The position numbers were made by a program, and so were the translations under genes. This document shows, one piece after another, positions 7,022 to 13,188 of a DNA stretch of 13,188 nucleotides (its first letter is position 1; the number at the start of each line of letters is the position of its first letter). The notes below the pieces were generated by a model. The model worked only from the letters and a program-made list of their open reading frames with translations. It was not told the origin of the DNA and made no database searches. Origin of the DNA: Eggerthellaceae bacterium (GTDB taxonomy: Bacteria; Actinomycetota; Coriobacteriia; Coriobacteriales; Eggerthellaceae); NCBI GenBank assembly GCA_003452695.1, contig DMNP01000062.1, forward strand, positions 1 to 13,188, written 5' to 3'.

Positions 7022-7194
7022 TTGAAATGGACAAAATGTAACAAAGTTAACTGCAAGGCTGCCTTTGATTGGTCGATAACGTAGTTGTTTCTTTCGTTTA
7101 CCCAGTTCAACTCATGTCGTCATCGGTATGGCTTGTCGACGGGGCTTCGAAAAACGCGTTTCGACGTTAACATCGTTACATTTTGTCAATTCAA
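7022..7194. repeat. Long imperfect inverted repeat between convergent genes
   Basis: The left arm (7022-7051) and the reverse complement of the right arm (7166-7194) share an exact 13-bp block (GTTACATTTTGTC in the right arm) and an exact GTTAAC, both at the same 3-nt spacing, plus further partial matches outward. The 114-bp interior has no gene. The arms are much more AT-rich than their surroundings. Each arm also holds a small palindrome (TAAC-AAA-GTTA in the left arm). It could be a miniature transposable element, a pair of regulator sites, or a structured RNA. Apart from this and the hairpin at 6928, the 369-bp gap 6907-7275 shows a 10-bp inverted repeat (CGAAAAACGC at 7148, GCGTTTTTCG at 7198) and no gene. 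Confidence 0.6.
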
Positions 7195-7275
7195 AGTGCG
7201 TTTTTCGCGCAGCGTTGGTTTTTGGGCATAGTCTTCCGTTTATCGAAAAGGATGGCAAAGGAACCGCGGCGGTGA

Positions 7276-8694
7276 TCAGGCTCTCTCCAGAAGGTCGAGT
7301 AGTTCCTGCTGGGAATGGATGCCCAGCTTGCGGTAGATGTTGGAAATATGGGTCTTGGTGGTGCTCTCGCTGATGAACAGCTTCTCGGCGATGTGCTTGG
7401 CATTGCGGCCGCGCACGAGGTAAGTCAGCACCTCGGATTCGCGGGGGGACAGCTTGTAGCGCTCCGTCACGGCTTTGCAGGTTTCCGATAGGTTGGCGTC
7501 GCGCGGTTCGTGCATGTCAACCAGCGCCAGCGTCTTGTAGCCCGGCGTCTTGGATTCGGCGTCGAAGGGCAGGAAGAAGAGCGCCGTCAATATGAATACG
7601 GCCACGATTGCGAGCGGTATGTACATCTCGAAAACGGGGGTGTCGTTCGACGAGATGCCAGCCACGCCGACGGCGAGGCCAATCGTGAAACCGATGTTTG
7701 CCGGCAGCTTCCCGCGGAGAGACGAGTACAGCATGGAGTAATCGCAATGGTTGGCTAGGTCCGTGAGCGACCCGCCGTTCATCGTGCGGAACATGAACCA
7801 GAATACGATGATTACGAACAGCGCGACGTTCGCAAGTGGGCCAACCGGGAACACGAGCAGGATGAGCGCGCACGACACGAATGCTCCGCATACGCGCGCC
7901 CAGCCTGCAAACTGTATCCATTTGCCGCGCCCGAACAGCACGGAGAACGCGAGGTCGACGAAGACGGCAACCGCCATGGTTCCCAGCAGCAGAGAGTTGC
8001 TCAGGTGGTACAGGAGCATGAACGCGTATCCGAAGATTACGGAAATCACGATGATGACCAGGTCGACGTGCCAAGCTGCACGAAAGTACGCTTGAACGGG
8101 TTTCACGGGCTTGTCCTCCAGAAGGTCGCAGCGCGGGGTGATGAACGCCAGCAGCGCAGTGCTCGCGCATAGCAGCAGTATGGAGATTGCGCTAGCACCA
8201 GCATTGTCGAGCAAGAACGTCGTTGCCAGAAATATGACGCCACCCGCGCAGAAGATGGTTCCATGCGCAAGCACGCCGCGGTTCAGGTACCCATGGGTTG
8301 CCAGGTCCTCCCAGAGCATGAATCCGAAGCCGATCGAGCAGCCGCAGAGGAAGCATGCAATGTAGAACGCCCATAGGGCAACGAGCACGCCAGTTACCTC
8401 GGAAACGGTTATCAGCAACGGCAGTGGAAGCGCCAGCAGCAAACTTATAAGGTGAAGCAACCGGTTATGGCCTACGGCCACGCTATCGGCTTTCCTGAAC
8501 CAGAAGAGCAGTGCGAGCGTGACCGCGATGCTGCCCAAGAAGAACACGACCTGTCCGGTATGCAGCGCGATGAAGTCGATGCGTTCCGGCGCGAACATGA
8601 AGAAGCCGAAGAACGAGATGAGATACCACGCATAGTACAAGCTGAAACCACAGATGATGGTCAGCTGCATGAAGCCGAGTCGTTTAACGCTCAT
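7276..8694 (-). CDS. Membrane-spanning LuxR-type transcriptional regulator 2
   Basis: This 472-residue protein has the same architecture as the regulator at 2818-4278: about 12 hydrophobic segments over the first 380 or so residues, a polar linker, and a LuxR/GerE helix-turn-helix from about residue 415 (LSPRESEVLTYLVRG, SESTTKTHISNIYRKL, HSQQELLDLLERA). The membrane parts have diverged much more than the DNA-binding ends, as expected if the two sense different ligands. The start at 8694 is chosen because the minus strand reads GGGGGAGGTCCCG just before ATG; the frame stays open further upstream without a comparable signal. It is divergent from molybdopterin oxidoreductase 2, which is its probable target. 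A minus-strand TAAAAT about 50-60 nt before the start could be its -10, with no clear -35. Confidence 0.9.
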   Translation of the reverse strand: MSVKRLGFMQLTIICGFSLYYAWYLISFFGFFMFAPERIDFIALHTGQVVFFLGSIAVTLALLFWFRKADSVAVGHNRLLHLISLLLALPLPLLITVSEVTGVLVALWAFYIACFLCGCSIGFGFMLWEDLATHGYLNRGVLAHGTIFCAGGVIFLATTFLLDNAGASAISILLLCASTALLAFITPRCDLLEDKPVKPVQAYFRAAWHVDLVIIVISVIFGYAFMLLYHLSNSLLLGTMAVAVFVDLAFSVLFGRGKWIQFAGWARVCGAFVSCALILLVFPVGPLANVALFVIIVFWFMFRTMNGGSLTDLANHCDYSMLYSSLRGKLPANIGFTIGLAVGVAGISSNDTPVFEMYIPLAIVAVFILTALFFLPFDAESKTPGYKTLALVDMHEPRDANLSETCKAVTERYKLSPRESEVLTYLVRGRNAKHIAEKLFISESTTKTHISNIYRKLGIHSQQELLDLLERA

Positions 8695-9123
8695 CGGGAC
8701 CTCCCCCTCTTGAGGTCGCGCAGAACCATTAGATTGCGATGTGCATTTTAGTTTGGCAGCAGCATATTGAGTCGAATGGAAAACATGAAAGTTCACTACG
8801 GCTCTAATACTGGTCGCATGAGTATCCTGAACAGTTGCTTCCTGGTGTTTGCAGCCTCCGGTGCGATTTTGCAAAACCCCAGGAAAACGCATGGCACTCA
8901 GAGTATGACCCATCCTCTTCGGCGGTGTAAATCTGAGAATGATGCTTTTGTCGGGAAGCCGTGTTTCCTGCATGCGGCTAGTCTTCGATGCGAGCGTACC
9001 CGAGGGGGAGTGCGAGAGGGGGGGGTAACTCAAGCTGCCAGGGGGCGGCACCTCGGTTTGGACGGCGGCTCGTCCAGTTTCGCTTCAGTCCATCCGTTTG
9101 ATACGAGAGAGAGTGATGTAGCT
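8695..9123. other. 429-bp divergent regulatory region
   Basis: This stretch lies between the divergent regulator 2 and molybdopterin oxidoreductase 2, and I see no supportable gene in it. It holds the perfect palindrome TTTTGCAAAA (8867-8876). It also holds an imperfect inverted repeat, CCTGGTGTTTGC at 8841-8852 against GCAAAACCCCAGG at 8871-8883 (one mismatch, one bulge). Near the oxidoreductase start a GAGAGAGAG run (9105-9113) supplies a weak ribosome-binding site and overlaps an ATG-TAG (9116-9121) that would be a one-codon frame. I cannot place the oxidoreductase promoter with confidence. Confidence 0.5.
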
Positions 9124-11535
9124 GTGACTCAAAGAATTGACATTCCTCACGACAGCGATTCATCGAAAGAAGTACGTCCGACGTTCTTCAACGAGCCTCC
9201 CGTCATGTACACGGGCGGCGACGTGCCGTGGCAGTGGGAAGAAGACGGCATGATCTGCACCCGTTCCGCTGCTTGGTCGGCGCCTGGCTGCCATGACGGC
9301 TGCGGTGTAATCGTGTACACCGACAAGGAGACCGGCAAGTTCATCAAGGTCGAAGGCGACGAGGAGAACCCCTATTACCAGGGCCGCCTGTGCATGCGCT
9401 GCCTGGACGTGGCCGAGGCAATCTACCATCCCGACCGCCTGCTCTACCCGATGAAGCGCGATCCCAAGGACCGCGGCAAGGCCGACAAGTGGACCCGCAT
9501 CACGTGGGAAGAGGCCTACGACATGATCGACGAGAAGTTCACGGCCATTCGCGACGAGTTCGGCGGCAAGTCGATTATCTTCGCATCCGGCACCGGGCGC
9601 GTCACCCCGCCGATCAATGCCCGTTTGGGCTACGCGCTGGGCTCCATCCAGTATTCGTACTTCCATTCCGGCAATGCGTGCTACGTCCCGCGCGTGGCCG
9701 CCGCCAACACCATCATGGGTTGTTACACCTGCCCGGACTTCAGCATGCAGTTCCCGGATCGCTACGACAACCCCGAGTGGGTTGCCCCGAAGAATATCTT
9801 CATCTGGGGCAACAACCCGCTCATCGCCAATGCAGACGGCAATCTGGGCCACTGGGTCGTGGACTGCATGCAGCGCGGCTCCAAGCTGGTCGTCGTCGAT
9901 CCGCGCCTGACCTGGCTCGCATCGCGCGCCGAGCTGTGGCTGCAGCTGCGCCCCGGCACCGACAGCATGCTGGCGCTAGCCATGAGCAAGTACATCATCG
10001 AGAACAACCTCTACGACGCAGATTTCGTGGACAAGTGGTGCTACGGTTTCGACGAGTACTACGAGGCCGTGAAGCCCTACGACCTGGATCAGGCTGCCGA
10101 GGTCTGCTGGCTGGAGAAGGAAGACATCATCCGCGCTTCCGAGCTTATGGCCGAGCAGCCCACCGCCGTGCAGTGGGGCCTTGCGCTGGACATGAACCTG
10201 CAGTGCATCACCGCATCGCAGGCCGTCCACAACCTGTGGTGCATCACCGGCCAGGTCGACCGTCCGGGCGGCATGATCACCGTTCACGACCCGTACAACA
10301 CCGAAGTCTGGCTGCCGCCCGATCCCCGCGAGGTCTTCACCCCGCAGCAGGAAAAGGAGCGCATCGGTTCCACCTACGAGATGATCACGAACTCCGGCAT
10401 GGTCCAGTGCCAGGCCGACAGCATGATCGACCAGCTGGTCACGGGCCGTCCGTTCAAGATTCATGCAGCGTGGATCCAGTCCACGAACCCGCTGGCGTGC
10501 TGTGCCCAGGACCCCGAGCCCCGCGTTGAAAAGGGCCTGAAGAACTGCGATTTCGTCGTCGGCGTCGACTGCTTCATGACCCCGACGCTCATGGCGAACT
10601 GCGATGTCGTGCTGCCGCTGTGCTTCTATCCGGAGCGCGAGGGCCTGCGCTCGGTGTGGTACTACATCCAGAACACGAACAAGGCTTGCGAGCCGATGGG
10701 CGAGTCCAAGGACGACTTCCAGATCAACTGGGAGCTCGGCCGCCGCTGGAACAAGGACCTCTGGCCGGGCGAGACGCTCGAGGAGTACTTCAGCTACCTC
10801 ATCCAGGAAGCTGGCATCACCTACGACGACAGCCGCAAGCTGAACTGGATCTACCCTGAGTTCCACTACTTCAAGTACGCCAAGGGCGAGCAGCGCCCCG
10901 ACGGCCAGCTCGGCTTCAACACCATGACCGGCCGCATCGAGCTGTACTCGCTGCTGCTTGCGCAGTGGGGCCAGAAGCCGCTGCCGTACTATGCCGAGCC
11001 GCCGATGAGCCCGTACAGCCAGCCCGAGCTGTACAAGGAATACAACTTGGTGCTGACCACCGGCGCCCGCCACTACGAGTCGTTCCATTCCGAGCATCGC
11101 CAGATGAACCGCCTGCGCTCGGCGTATCCCGACCCGCGGTTCGAGATCCATCCCGACGCCGCGGCAGAGCGCGGGATCGAGGAAGGCGACTGGTGCTGGA
11201 TTGAAAGCCCGATTGGCCGCTGCCGCGAGCGCGCGCACATCACGCCGATCGTCGACCCGCGCGTCGTGCAGGCCGACCACGGCTGGTGGTTCCCCGAGGC
11301 AGACCCCGAGGACCAGGGCGAGGGCTGCTTCGCCACGTATGCCCGCAACATCAACGTCGTCTTGCCTTCCGAATGCGGAGACACGGGCTTCGGCAACCAG
11401 TCCAAGTGCTACCTGTGCAAGGTGTACAAGTGCGAGCTCGACGAAATCGCGCTGCCGGCTCCCGAGAACCCGAAGGAGCGCTTCGCCGATGGATCGTTCC
11501 GCAACTTCACCTACGAAGCAGAGATGGAGGCGTAA
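9124..11535 (+). CDS. Molybdopterin (bis-MGD) oxidoreductase 2, catechol-dehydroxylase-like
   Basis: This 803-residue paralogue of the enzyme at 4525-6906 shares long aligned blocks with it: WSAPGCHDGCGV (C56-x3-C60), LC90-MRC93, SGNACYVPR with candidate Mo ligand Cys186, DPRLTWLA ... LQLRPGTD (about 259-280), FHSEHRQ and HGWWFPE. It again lacks the first Cys of the classic Fe-S motif and has no Tat signal, so a cytoplasmic reductase is expected. It ends with a C762-x2-C765-KVYK motif like its paralogue, but then has a 34-residue extension. The chosen start is GTG 9124, since the frame has no ATG before the conserved region and this gives an N-terminus of similar length to the paralogue. The ferredoxin-like gene begins 3 nt after its stop, so the two are translationally coupled and probably form a complex. 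The reaction is inferred to be reductive dehydroxylation of an aromatic; the substrate is unknown. Confidence 0.9.
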   Translation: MTQRIDIPHDSDSSKEVRPTFFNEPPVMYTGGDVPWQWEEDGMICTRSAAWSAPGCHDGCGVIVYTDKETGKFIKVEGDEENPYYQGRLCMRCLDVAEAIYHPDRLLYPMKRDPKDRGKADKWTRITWEEAYDMIDEKFTAIRDEFGGKSIIFASGTGRVTPPINARLGYALGSIQYSYFHSGNACYVPRVAAANTIMGCYTCPDFSMQFPDRYDNPEWVAPKNIFIWGNNPLIANADGNLGHWVVDCMQRGSKLVVVDPRLTWLASRAELWLQLRPGTDSMLALAMSKYIIENNLYDADFVDKWCYGFDEYYEAVKPYDLDQAAEVCWLEKEDIIRASELMAEQPTAVQWGLALDMNLQCITASQAVHNLWCITGQVDRPGGMITVHDPYNTEVWLPPDPREVFTPQQEKERIGSTYEMITNSGMVQCQADSMIDQLVTGRPFKIHAAWIQSTNPLACCAQDPEPRVEKGLKNCDFVVGVDCFMTPTLMANCDVVLPLCFYPEREGLRSVWYYIQNTNKACEPMGESKDDFQINWELGRRWNKDLWPGETLEEYFSYLIQEAGITYDDSRKLNWIYPEFHYFKYAKGEQRPDGQLGFNTMTGRIELYSLLLAQWGQKPLPYYAEPPMSPYSQPELYKEYNLVLTTGARHYESFHSEHRQMNRLRSAYPDPRFEIHPDAAAERGIEEGDWCWIESPIGRCRERAHITPIVDPRVVQADHGWWFPEADPEDQGEGCFATYARNINVVLPSECGDTGFGNQSKCYLCKVYKCELDEIALPAPENPKERFADGSFRNFTYEAEMEA

Positions 11536-11538
11536 ATC

Positions 11539-11898
11539 ATGGCTGATAAGGCATATGGTCTTCTGATCAACTACGAATACTGCACCGGCTGCATGTCCTG
11601 CGAGATGGCCTGCGCCGTGGAACACGACATCCCGGTTGGGCAGTACGGCATCAAGATGGAAGAGATCGGCCCCTGGCAGATTGACAAGAAGAAGTGGCAG
11701 CTGGATTGCGTGCCCGTTCCCACCGACATGTGCGACCTGTGCGCCGAGCGCGTCGGCAAGGGCAAGAAGCCCACGTGCGTGAAGCACTGCCAGTCGCTGT
11801 GCATGCAGTATGGCACGGTGGAGGAGCTGGCTGCCCAGTTGGCAACCGCCAAGACCAAGAGCGTGCTGTTCGTGCCGAAGTCCGGCACGGTCGACTAG
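11539..11898 (+). CDS. 4Fe-4S ferredoxin-like electron-transfer subunit
   Basis: This 119-residue protein has two cluster-binding Cys sets: C15-x2-C18-x2-C21-x3-C25 near the N-terminus and C65-x2-C68-x11-C80-x3-C84 further on, with extra Cys57 and Cys88. The second spacing is that seen in DmsB/PhsB-type iron-sulfur subunits of molybdopterin oxidoreductases, but this protein is shorter, consistent with two rather than four [4Fe-4S] clusters. GGAGG lies 9 nt before the ATG, inside the end of the preceding enzyme gene, and the intergenic gap is 3 nt. It most likely delivers electrons to molybdopterin oxidoreductase 2, and could also serve oxidoreductase 1, which has no partner gene. No membrane anchor subunit is encoded here, so the electron donor is unknown. 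Confidence 0.92.
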   Translation: MADKAYGLLINYEYCTGCMSCEMACAVEHDIPVGQYGIKMEEIGPWQIDKKKWQLDCVPVPTDMCDLCAERVGKGKKPTCVKHCQSLCMQYGTVEELAAQLATAKTKSVLFVPKSGTVD

Positions 11899-11929
11899 AG
11901 CTCGATCTGATCGCCAAGCGACTTGTCGA

Positions 11930-11964
11930 GGTTGCGCCCCTGCGGTCGAAAGCGGGGCGCAACC
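11930..11964 (+). repeat. Perfect 11-bp hairpin between ferredoxin and zinc-ribbon genes
   Basis: GGTTGCGCCCC at 11930-11940 pairs exactly with GGGGCGCAACC at 11954-11964 around a 13-nt loop. There is no following T-run, so it looks like an intercistronic stability or attenuation element that could lower expression of the downstream small genes relative to the enzyme pair. Confidence 0.65.
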
Positions 11965-12010
11965 ACGGCAGGGGAGCTGGAGCAAGCAACGGAAAGTTGG
12001 GAACGTTTCG

Positions 12011-12223
12011 ATGTGCGGCGGCTATACGCGGGTATGCGTAAGGTGCGGAATGTGCGGCAAGGTTGACCAGCGCCCTCTTGCCGCAAGCGGCGTGTGCGTC
12101 CGATGCGGGCACGAGAACGCCCCGGATGCAGAACGGTGCGATGCGTGCGGGTTGCCGCTGCCCAAGGCGCCGGGAAGCTCGGGAGCGGAGGGATTGCACC
12201 CGGGATTGCCGTCCATCGAATGA
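12011..12223 (+). CDS. Small zinc-ribbon protein
   Basis: This 70-residue protein begins MCGGYTRVCVRCGMCG and carries a zinc-ribbon-type set CVRC ... CDAC (two CxxC knuckles 12 residues apart), followed by a Pro/Gly-rich tail. The N-terminal Cys cluster could be a second, shorter metal site. It has no other recognisable domain. The ATG at 12011 has only a moderate ribosome-binding sequence (GGAAAG/GGGAACG). It lies 112 bp after the ferredoxin gene, behind a hairpin, and 13 nt before the next gene, so it is probably cotranscribed with both. A role as an accessory or metal-handling factor for the molybdoenzyme is speculative. Confidence 0.65.
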   Translation: MCGGYTRVCVRCGMCGKVDQRPLAASGVCVRCGHENAPDAERCDACGLPLPKAPGSSGAEGLHPGLPSIE

Positions 12224-12236
12224 CTGGAGGATTCGA

Positions 12237-12590
12237 ATGATCTCTAAAGACGATATAAAACCCATCGAAGTCGGGCAGTCGCTTTCCGTTGACGAGGCTG
12301 TTTCCCCGCGCAACTCGCTCGGGGGGAAGCCCGAGGGCGAAGGCGCCGTCGAAATCTACTGTACCGTGTGCGGGCAGCCTGCCACAGACGGCCGTTTCAC
12401 CGGCTACGGGCCGAGCATGGAGTGGTGGTACACGATAACCGGGACGCTCGACGAAATCCAGTGGGTCTATCAGACCGACAAGAATTACTGGGACAAGATG
12501 GTCGCCCCGCTCGTGAAGTGCGGTTGCGGACAGGGCACGCCTCCATGCGATCCCATGAAATGGAGCGTTCGCCAAATTCCCGCACAATAG
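12237..12590 (+). CDS. Hypothetical Cys-containing protein, 117 residues
   Basis: I do not recognise this protein. The ATG at 12237 follows GGAGG by 6 nt, a strong start. It begins with an acidic polar stretch of about 40 residues, then YCTVCGQPA (a CxxC knuckle), an aromatic segment (MEWWYTITGTL, then WVYQTDKNYWDKM), and KCGCGQGTPPC near the end. The Cys set CxxC ... CxC ... C suggests one bound metal. There is no signal peptide or membrane span. It is the last gene of the molybdopterin oxidoreductase 2 cluster, directly before the terminator hairpin. A pathway-specific accessory, chaperone or substrate-binding role is possible but unproven. Confidence 0.7.
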   Translation: MISKDDIKPIEVGQSLSVDEAVSPRNSLGGKPEGEGAVEIYCTVCGQPATDGRFTGYGPSMEWWYTITGTLDEIQWVYQTDKNYWDKMVAPLVKCGCGQGTPPCDPMKWSVRQIPAQ

Positions 12591-12598
12591 CTCCTGCC

Positions 12599-12646
12599 CT
12601 TAAAGCCGTCTCATACCGGCAGTATGAGACGGCTTTAAGCACTTTC
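12599..12646 (+). terminator. 18-bp perfect hairpin ending the oxidoreductase 2 cluster
   Basis: Arms 12599-12616 and 12622-12639 are perfect complements around the 5-nt loop CGGCA. The downstream bases GCACTTTCTTT give a T-rich tail, displaced by about 4 nt. It starts 8 nt after the last stop codon. The centre holds the TCATAC/GTATGA core also found at 4290-4306, so the element may be a dispersed palindrome acting as a terminator. Confidence 0.75.
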
Positions 12647-12819
12647 TTTATCCCGAAAATGACCCTGTTGATGCGATGTCCCGCCTTTCCAGACAACTAC
12701 ATTGCCCTCGGGGGAATGCATGGGCATTGCGAAAGGAGGTTTACCAACAACAGCGCCAGAGATGCAGGCGTAATTGAATACCCATATCTGTAACCCTGTG
12801 TAAAGGATAGAGGTGCATT
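12647..12819 (+). promoter_or_regulatory. Leader region of the second MFS gene
   Basis: No supportable gene is present. It contains a strong Shine-Dalgarno-like GAAAGGAGGT (12731-12740) with no start codon at a usable distance. It also contains ATACCCAT (12778-12785), shared with the region upstream of oxidoreductase 1, and TGTAACCCTGTGTAAA just after it. The promoter of the MFS gene is presumably here, but no clear -10/-35 pair stands out. Confidence 0.35.
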
Positions 12820-13188
12820 ATGGAGGGGAAATCCCAAGAACCGATGACAAAGTCGGGCCCGCTTACTCCGACTGCGTCGTCATACATTACAAAATCTGAA
12901 GAAAAGACTCCGCGCTATGCATGGGTCGTTTGGATTGTCACGTTTCTCGTGAGTTTCGCTGCGCCGCTCGGCCAGTTCAAGCTGGTGTCCATTCCGCTGT
13001 GGTTCATCTATGTTCCAGGCGTCAGCCCCGAAGGCGGCTTCATGCTGGATGCAGCCGGCTTCGGCATGCTCATGACCTGCGTGAGCCTGATCGGCATCGT
13101 GCTCGCATTCCCGGCCGCGTTCATCTGCCGCAAGCTTGGCCTGAAGACGACGGTCCTCGTCGCCACGCTCGGCGTCATCATCGGCGGC
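12820..13188 (+). CDS. MFS transporter, 5' part only
   Basis: The frame from ATG 12820 is open to the window end (123 codons). AGAGGTG lies 5 nt before the ATG. A polar N-terminus of about 30 residues is followed by TPRYAWVVW and a first membrane span (about residues 32-52). A loop with PLWFIYVPGVSPEGG comes next, then a second span (about 78-98) with AFPAAFICRKLGLK, which is the MFS loop 2-3 pattern, and the start of a third. The layout, including the Tyr-Ala-Trp before TM1 and AFP(A/T)(A/T)F at the end of TM2, matches the transporter at 983-2398, so the two appear to be paralogues. It is separated from the oxidoreductase 2 cluster by a terminator hairpin. A substrate uptake role is inferred from context. 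Confidence 0.85.
   Translation, partial: MEGKSQEPMTKSGPLTPTASSYITKSEEKTPRYAWVVWIVTFLVSFAAPLGQFKLVSIPLWFIYVPGVSPEGGFMLDAAGFGMLMTCVSLIGIVLAFPAAFICRKLGLKTTVLVATLGVIIGG

Noticed and set aside
8867..8876. Palindrome TTTTGCAAAA as a defined operator
   Set aside because: A 10-bp palindrome alone is weak evidence. It is recorded within the divergent region but not claimed as a specific site.
8767..9123. N-terminal extension of oxidoreductase 2 and of regulator 2 into the divergent region
   Set aside because: Both frames stay open by chance. The residues are low in family similarity, and starts at 9124 and 8694 fit the paralogues and the ribosome-binding sites better.
9976..11985. Long open frame on the minus strand (669 codons) opposite oxidoreductase 2 and the ferredoxin-like gene
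   Set aside because: It is also an antisense shadow, as it spans two well-supported plus-strand genes and shows no recognisable protein features.
12731..12740. Strong Shine-Dalgarno-like GAAAGGAGGT as start of a small gene
   Set aside because: No ATG, GTG or TTG occurs at a usable distance, and the nearby frame ends after about 25 codons without support.
1..13188. CRISPR arrays, tRNA or rRNA genes, transposase genes
   Set aside because: I saw no regularly spaced direct repeats, no tRNA- or rRNA-like sequence, and no transposase or integrase motif on either strand.

Overview
The window is GC-rich (roughly 60%), almost fully coding, and looks like an accessory locus of a gut anaerobe in the Coriobacteriia, most likely Eggerthellaceae (Gordonibacter/Eggerthella type). 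The reasons are the combination seen here: stand-alone molybdopterin oxidoreductases of the catechol-dehydroxylase / pyrogallol-transhydroxylase-like group, each next to a multi-membrane-span protein with a C-terminal LuxR-type helix-turn-helix, plus MFS transporters and a small 4Fe-4S electron carrier. This set is typical of polyphenol-metabolising Eggerthellaceae. The genus and the substrates are inferences.

Layout. (1) 2-787: the C-terminal part of an amidohydrolase-2 (ACMSD/decarboxylase-lactonase) family protein, cut by the window start. (2) 983-2398: an MFS transporter followed by a good intrinsic terminator. (3) 2505-2708: a possible 67-residue protein of unknown function. (4) 2818-4278: membrane LuxR-type regulator 1, whose promoter carries a perfect inverted repeat around the -10. 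(5) 4525-6906: molybdopterin oxidoreductase 1, with no electron-transfer subunit of its own. (6) 6907-7275: a convergent intergenic region with a large imperfect inverted repeat. (7) 7276-8694, minus strand: membrane LuxR-type regulator 2, divergent across 429 bp from (8) 9124-12590: a cluster of molybdopterin oxidoreductase 2, a 4Fe-4S ferredoxin-like subunit, a zinc-ribbon protein and a Cys-containing unknown, ending in an 18-bp perfect hairpin. (9) 12820 to the window end: the start of a second MFS transporter.

How it may work together (inference): an aromatic plant or host metabolite is imported by one of the MFS proteins and perhaps decarboxylated or lactone-opened by the amidohydrolase. 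It is then reductively dehydroxylated in the cytoplasm by one or both bis-MGD enzymes, which have no Tat signal. Electrons come through the small ferredoxin-like subunit, and each enzyme is switched on by its adjacent membrane LuxR protein sensing the substrate. The two regulator-enzyme pairs are probably paralogous modules with different substrate specificity. A decarboxylase-like enzyme beside dehydroxylases makes gallate/ellagate-type compounds (the urolithin route) a reasonable but unproven hypothesis.

The least explained elements are the aspartate-to-serine change at the usual metal-ligand position of the amidohydrolase, the two small Cys-rich proteins after the ferredoxin, and a set of shared palindromes and short repeats in the intergenic regions that look like regulator operators.
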